Assembly (NCBI GenBank): GCA_964490005.1
Contig: CAZBBB010000080.1
Coordinates: 1 to 14,836, forward strand
Length of the DNA: 14,836 bases
Reading direction: 5' to 3'
DNA from: CAZBBB01 sp964490005
GTDB taxonomy: Bacteria > Planctomycetota > B15-G4
Shown here: piece by piece, positions 13,125-14,836 of the stretch
Layout of the letters: each line of letters opens with the position of its first letter
Position numbering within the stretch: position 1 is the first letter of the stretch
Position numbers and translations under genes: made by a program
The notes under the pieces: model-generated
What the model was told of the DNA's origin: nothing
The model's input: only the letters and a program-made list of their open reading frames with translations
Databases searched by the model: none

Positions 13125-14024
13125 TCAACGCGCGTCGAAGAGGCCGCCGCGCGGGGCGGCCGGGCGCGGCTCGAGGCCCAGACGCCGCGCCAGATCGAGC
13201 GCCGTCGCGGGCCCGTGTCCCGCGTAGTGGTTGTTGGCGAAGACGTAGCCCCGGTCGACGCGCCGCGACAGGCTCGCCAGCAGGGCCGCCCACGCGTCGA
13301 GCCGCTCGCCGCGGTCGATCACGATGCGATCGAAGCTCTGCGTCAGCCCTTCGACCTCCTCGCGGTTGCCGATCAGGCGCGCGTAGAGGAAGTCGGTCGT
13401 GACCAGGTCGAGCCGCTCGGCGAGCTGCGCCGGATGCGGCAGGTAGTGCATCTCGACGAGCACGAGCGCGGTCGCGTGCTTGGCGAGCACGTCGAGCAGC
13501 GGCTGTCCGATCCAGGCCCGGTTGCGCACCTCGACGGCGTAGCGGAAGCGCGACGGCAGCAGCGCCAGGAACGCGTCGAGCCGCGCCAGGAACTCCGCGG
13601 CATTCGCGAAGGCCTGCTTGTTGAGGTACGGGAACTGCAGCACGAGCGGGCCGCAGCGGTCGCCGAGGCCGTCCATCGCCGCGAGAAAGCGCGTCACCTC
13701 GGGCCGCACGACCGACGGCACGAGCAGCCGCGCGCCGTCGGGCTTGCCGCCCTCGCCGCCATGCACGATCGAGCGCGGGAACTTGGCCGCGATCACGAAA
13801 CCCTCCGGCGTGCGCTGCCGCCAACCCGCCACCATGCGCGCGTCGGGCACGCGGTAGTAGGTCACGTCGGCCTCGACGCACGGGAAGCGGCCCGCGTAGT
13901 GCGACAGGAAGTCGGCCGGCGCCGTGCCCTCGGGATAGAAGGGCCCGACCCAGCTCGCCTCCGACCAGCTGCAGGTGCCGAAGAGCAGCGGAGCGGAGCG
14001 GGCTGCAGCGTCGAGCGCCGTCAT
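13125..14024 (-). CDS. DUF72 (YecE-like) TIM-barrel protein
   Basis: A 299-residue DUF72 family protein. Typical landmarks run in order: LLFGTCSWSEASWVGPFYP (13-31), AGRFPCVEADVTYYRVP (44-60, usually VExNxTFYxxP), GFVIAAKFPR (75-84), CGPLVLQFPY (124-132), YAVEVRNRAW (162-171), FLYARLIGN (212-220) and YVFANNHYAGHGPATA (260-275). DUF72 proteins fold as TIM barrels with a conserved polar pocket; no activity is firmly established to my knowledge. It is complete. The ATG at 14024 has no Shine-Dalgarno; a TATCCT lies 7 nt upstream and could serve as the -10 of a leaderless transcript. It is convergent with the tRNA (22 nt apart) and divergent from the methyltransferase. Family call is strong, role unknown. 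Confidence 0.93.
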   Translation of the reverse strand: MTALDAAARSAPLLFGTCSWSEASWVGPFYPEGTAPADFLSHYAGRFPCVEADVTYYRVPDARMVAGWRQRTPEGFVIAAKFPRSIVHGGEGGKPDGARLLVPSVVRPEVTRFLAAMDGLGDRCGPLVLQFPYLNKQAFANAAEFLARLDAFLALLPSRFRYAVEVRNRAWIGQPLLDVLAKHATALVLVEMHYLPHPAQLAERLDLVTTDFLYARLIGNREEVEGLTQSFDRIVIDRGERLDAWAALLASLSRRVDRGYVFANNHYAGHGPATALDLARRLGLEPRPAAPRGGLFDAR

Positions 14025-14031
14025 CGCGCCG

Positions 14032-14037
14032 AGGATA
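14032..14037 (-). promoter_or_regulatory. Candidate -10 element (TATCCT) of the DUF72 gene
   Basis: TATCCT on the minus strand ends 7 nt before the ATG at 14024. As with purD, this would place the transcript start at the start codon. Single-element evidence only. Confidence 0.3.
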
Positions 14038-14066
14038 CCGCAGGCGGACCGCGCGCAGCCGACGGC

Positions 14067-14072
14067 TAGACT
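14067..14072 (+). promoter_or_regulatory. Candidate -10 element (TAGACT) of the methyltransferase gene
   Basis: TAGACT lies 14 nt before the ATG at 14087, in the 62-nt divergent gap shared with the DUF72 gene. No -35 is evident and there is no clear Shine-Dalgarno. Confidence 0.3.
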
Positions 14073-14086
14073 GGCCGCCCGCAGCC

Positions 14087-14836
14087 ATGGAACTCGCGCG
14101 GCGCATGCTCGGCACGGAGACCCGCGGCCTCGAAATCGGGGCCTCGGCCAACAACCCCTTCCCCGGCCTGCGCCGCTGGAACCTCGAGCACCCGGACGCC
14201 GGCGTGTTCCGCGCCGCGCAGGAACGCCTCGCCGGCGACCACGCCCCCGTGGCGCTGTACGCCGACGCCGGTCGCCTGCCGCTGCGCGACGGCAGCCTGC
14301 CTTGGCTGCTCGCCAGCCACGTGCTCGAGCACCTGCCCGACACGATCGCCGCGCTGCTCGACTGGGACCGCGCGCTGGTCGTCGGCGGCACGCTGTTCCT
14401 GATCGTGCCGCATCGCGCGCGCACCTTCGACCGCGGCCGCCCGCGCACCGAACTGGCGCATCACCTCGCCGACTGGGCGCTGGGGATGACGGTGGCCGCC
14501 AGTCCGATGGCCCCCACCAGCCACTACCACGTCTGGGAGACGGCCGACCTGCTCGCGCTCGTCGACTGGCTGATCGCGCACGCGCTCGTCGACTGGGAAC
14601 TGCCGGCCGTCGAGGACGTCGACAGCAAGGTCGGCAACGGCTTCACGATCGTGGCGCGCAAGCGCGGCGCGCGCCCCGCGCCCCCCGCACCGGCGAGGCC
14701 CGCCCCGCTGATCGGCCCGCCCGACTTTCACGCGCTCACGCTCGAGCTGCCCTTCCAGGTGCCGGGGCGCACGCTCGAGTTCATCGCGCGCTGCGCCGAG
14801 CTGCGCGAGCCGCCCGGCCTGCCGAGCGGCCGCTGG
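14087..14836 (+). CDS. SAM-dependent class I methyltransferase (Methyltransf_11-like), 5' part
   Basis: An uninterrupted frame of 250 codons runs from ATG 14087 to the window end, so the C-terminus is missing. Residues 15-27 (LEIGASANNPFPG) form the SAM-binding motif I. DAGRLPLRDGSLPWLLASHVLEHLPD (60-85) contains the motif with conserved HxLEH, and GGTLFLIVPHR (100-110) is the next strand. These are the hallmarks of class I methyltransferases of the type found near polysaccharide and glycosyltransferase genes. The stretch HHLADWALGMTVAASPMAPTSHYHVWE (125-151) is His-rich and may shape the acceptor site. After residue about 193 comes an Ala/Pro/Arg-rich linker, then the beginning of a second segment. 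The substrate is unknown. It is divergent from the DUF72 gene. Confidence 0.85.
   Translation, partial: MELARRMLGTETRGLEIGASANNPFPGLRRWNLEHPDAGVFRAAQERLAGDHAPVALYADAGRLPLRDGSLPWLLASHVLEHLPDTIAALLDWDRALVVGGTLFLIVPHRARTFDRGRPRTELAHHLADWALGMTVAASPMAPTSHYHVWETADLLALVDWLIAHALVDWELPAVEDVDSKVGNGFTIVARKRGARPAPPAPARPAPLIGPPDFHALTLELPFQVPGRTLEFIARCAELREPPGLPSGRW

Noticed and set aside
13114..14448. 444-codon open frame on the minus strand spanning DUF72 and the methyltransferase
   Set aside because: It is out of frame with DUF72 and antisense to a well-supported methyltransferase, with no motif of its own.
1..14836. Mobile elements, CRISPR, prophage or toxin-antitoxin genes
   Set aside because: No transposase, integrase, spaced direct repeats or phage genes were seen. 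The tRNA at 13026 has no integrase or repeated 3' end beside it within the window.

Overview
This is a GC-rich (well over 70% by eye) chromosomal stretch, probably from a planctomycete. The best taxonomic clue is the large secreted protein at 2286-5582. It combines a sugar-dehydrogenase-like propeller, PKD domains, 'DxNxNGVPD' calcium-type repeats and a C-terminal module ending in a 'SNGL' segment, a combination I associate with Planctomycetota. This assignment is inference from recognised sequence style, not from a search.

Layout from left to right. At 2-571 (+) is the 3' part of ftsY, translationally coupled (ATGA overlap) to a Wzy/O-antigen-ligase-like membrane protein at 568-2217. Convergent to it is the large secreted GSDH/PKD protein (2286-5582, -). 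A 260-bp divergent gap separates that gene from a secreted DUF1579 protein (5843-6400, +). Next, on the minus strand in transcription order, come purD (10876-9572), a Fur-family regulator (9540-9061), feoA (8932-8699) and feoB (8702-6435). A perfect 19-bp palindrome resembling a Fur box lies between the regulator and feoA. Divergent from purD is a second Wzy/O-antigen-ligase-like protein with a TPR-like C-terminus (10957-12981, +), followed by tRNA-Arg(UCU) (13026-13102, +). A DUF72 protein (13125-14024, -) and a SAM-dependent methyltransferase (14087 to beyond the window end, +) are divergent.

How the parts fit. fur-feoA-feoB looks like a ferrous-iron uptake unit with its own iron-responsive operator. 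purD is a purine-biosynthesis housekeeping gene that may be co-transcribed with fur. The two ligase-like proteins and the methyltransferase are compatible with surface-polysaccharide work, but they are not in one operon.

The window is mostly housekeeping. I see no CRISPR array, insertion sequence, prophage or obvious defence system, and nothing I would call a new multi-gene system. The points most worth a second look are: (1) a probable CTG start codon for the Fur-family gene, placed by a strong Shine-Dalgarno sequence and the conserved N-terminus; (2) a nearly symmetric divergent promoter between purD and the second ligase-like gene, built around a perfect 13-bp-arm inverted repeat; (3) a PKD domain that appears to be split by a ~170-residue inserted domain in the large secreted protein. 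No stretch over 300 bases lacks a gene; the largest gap is 5583-5842.
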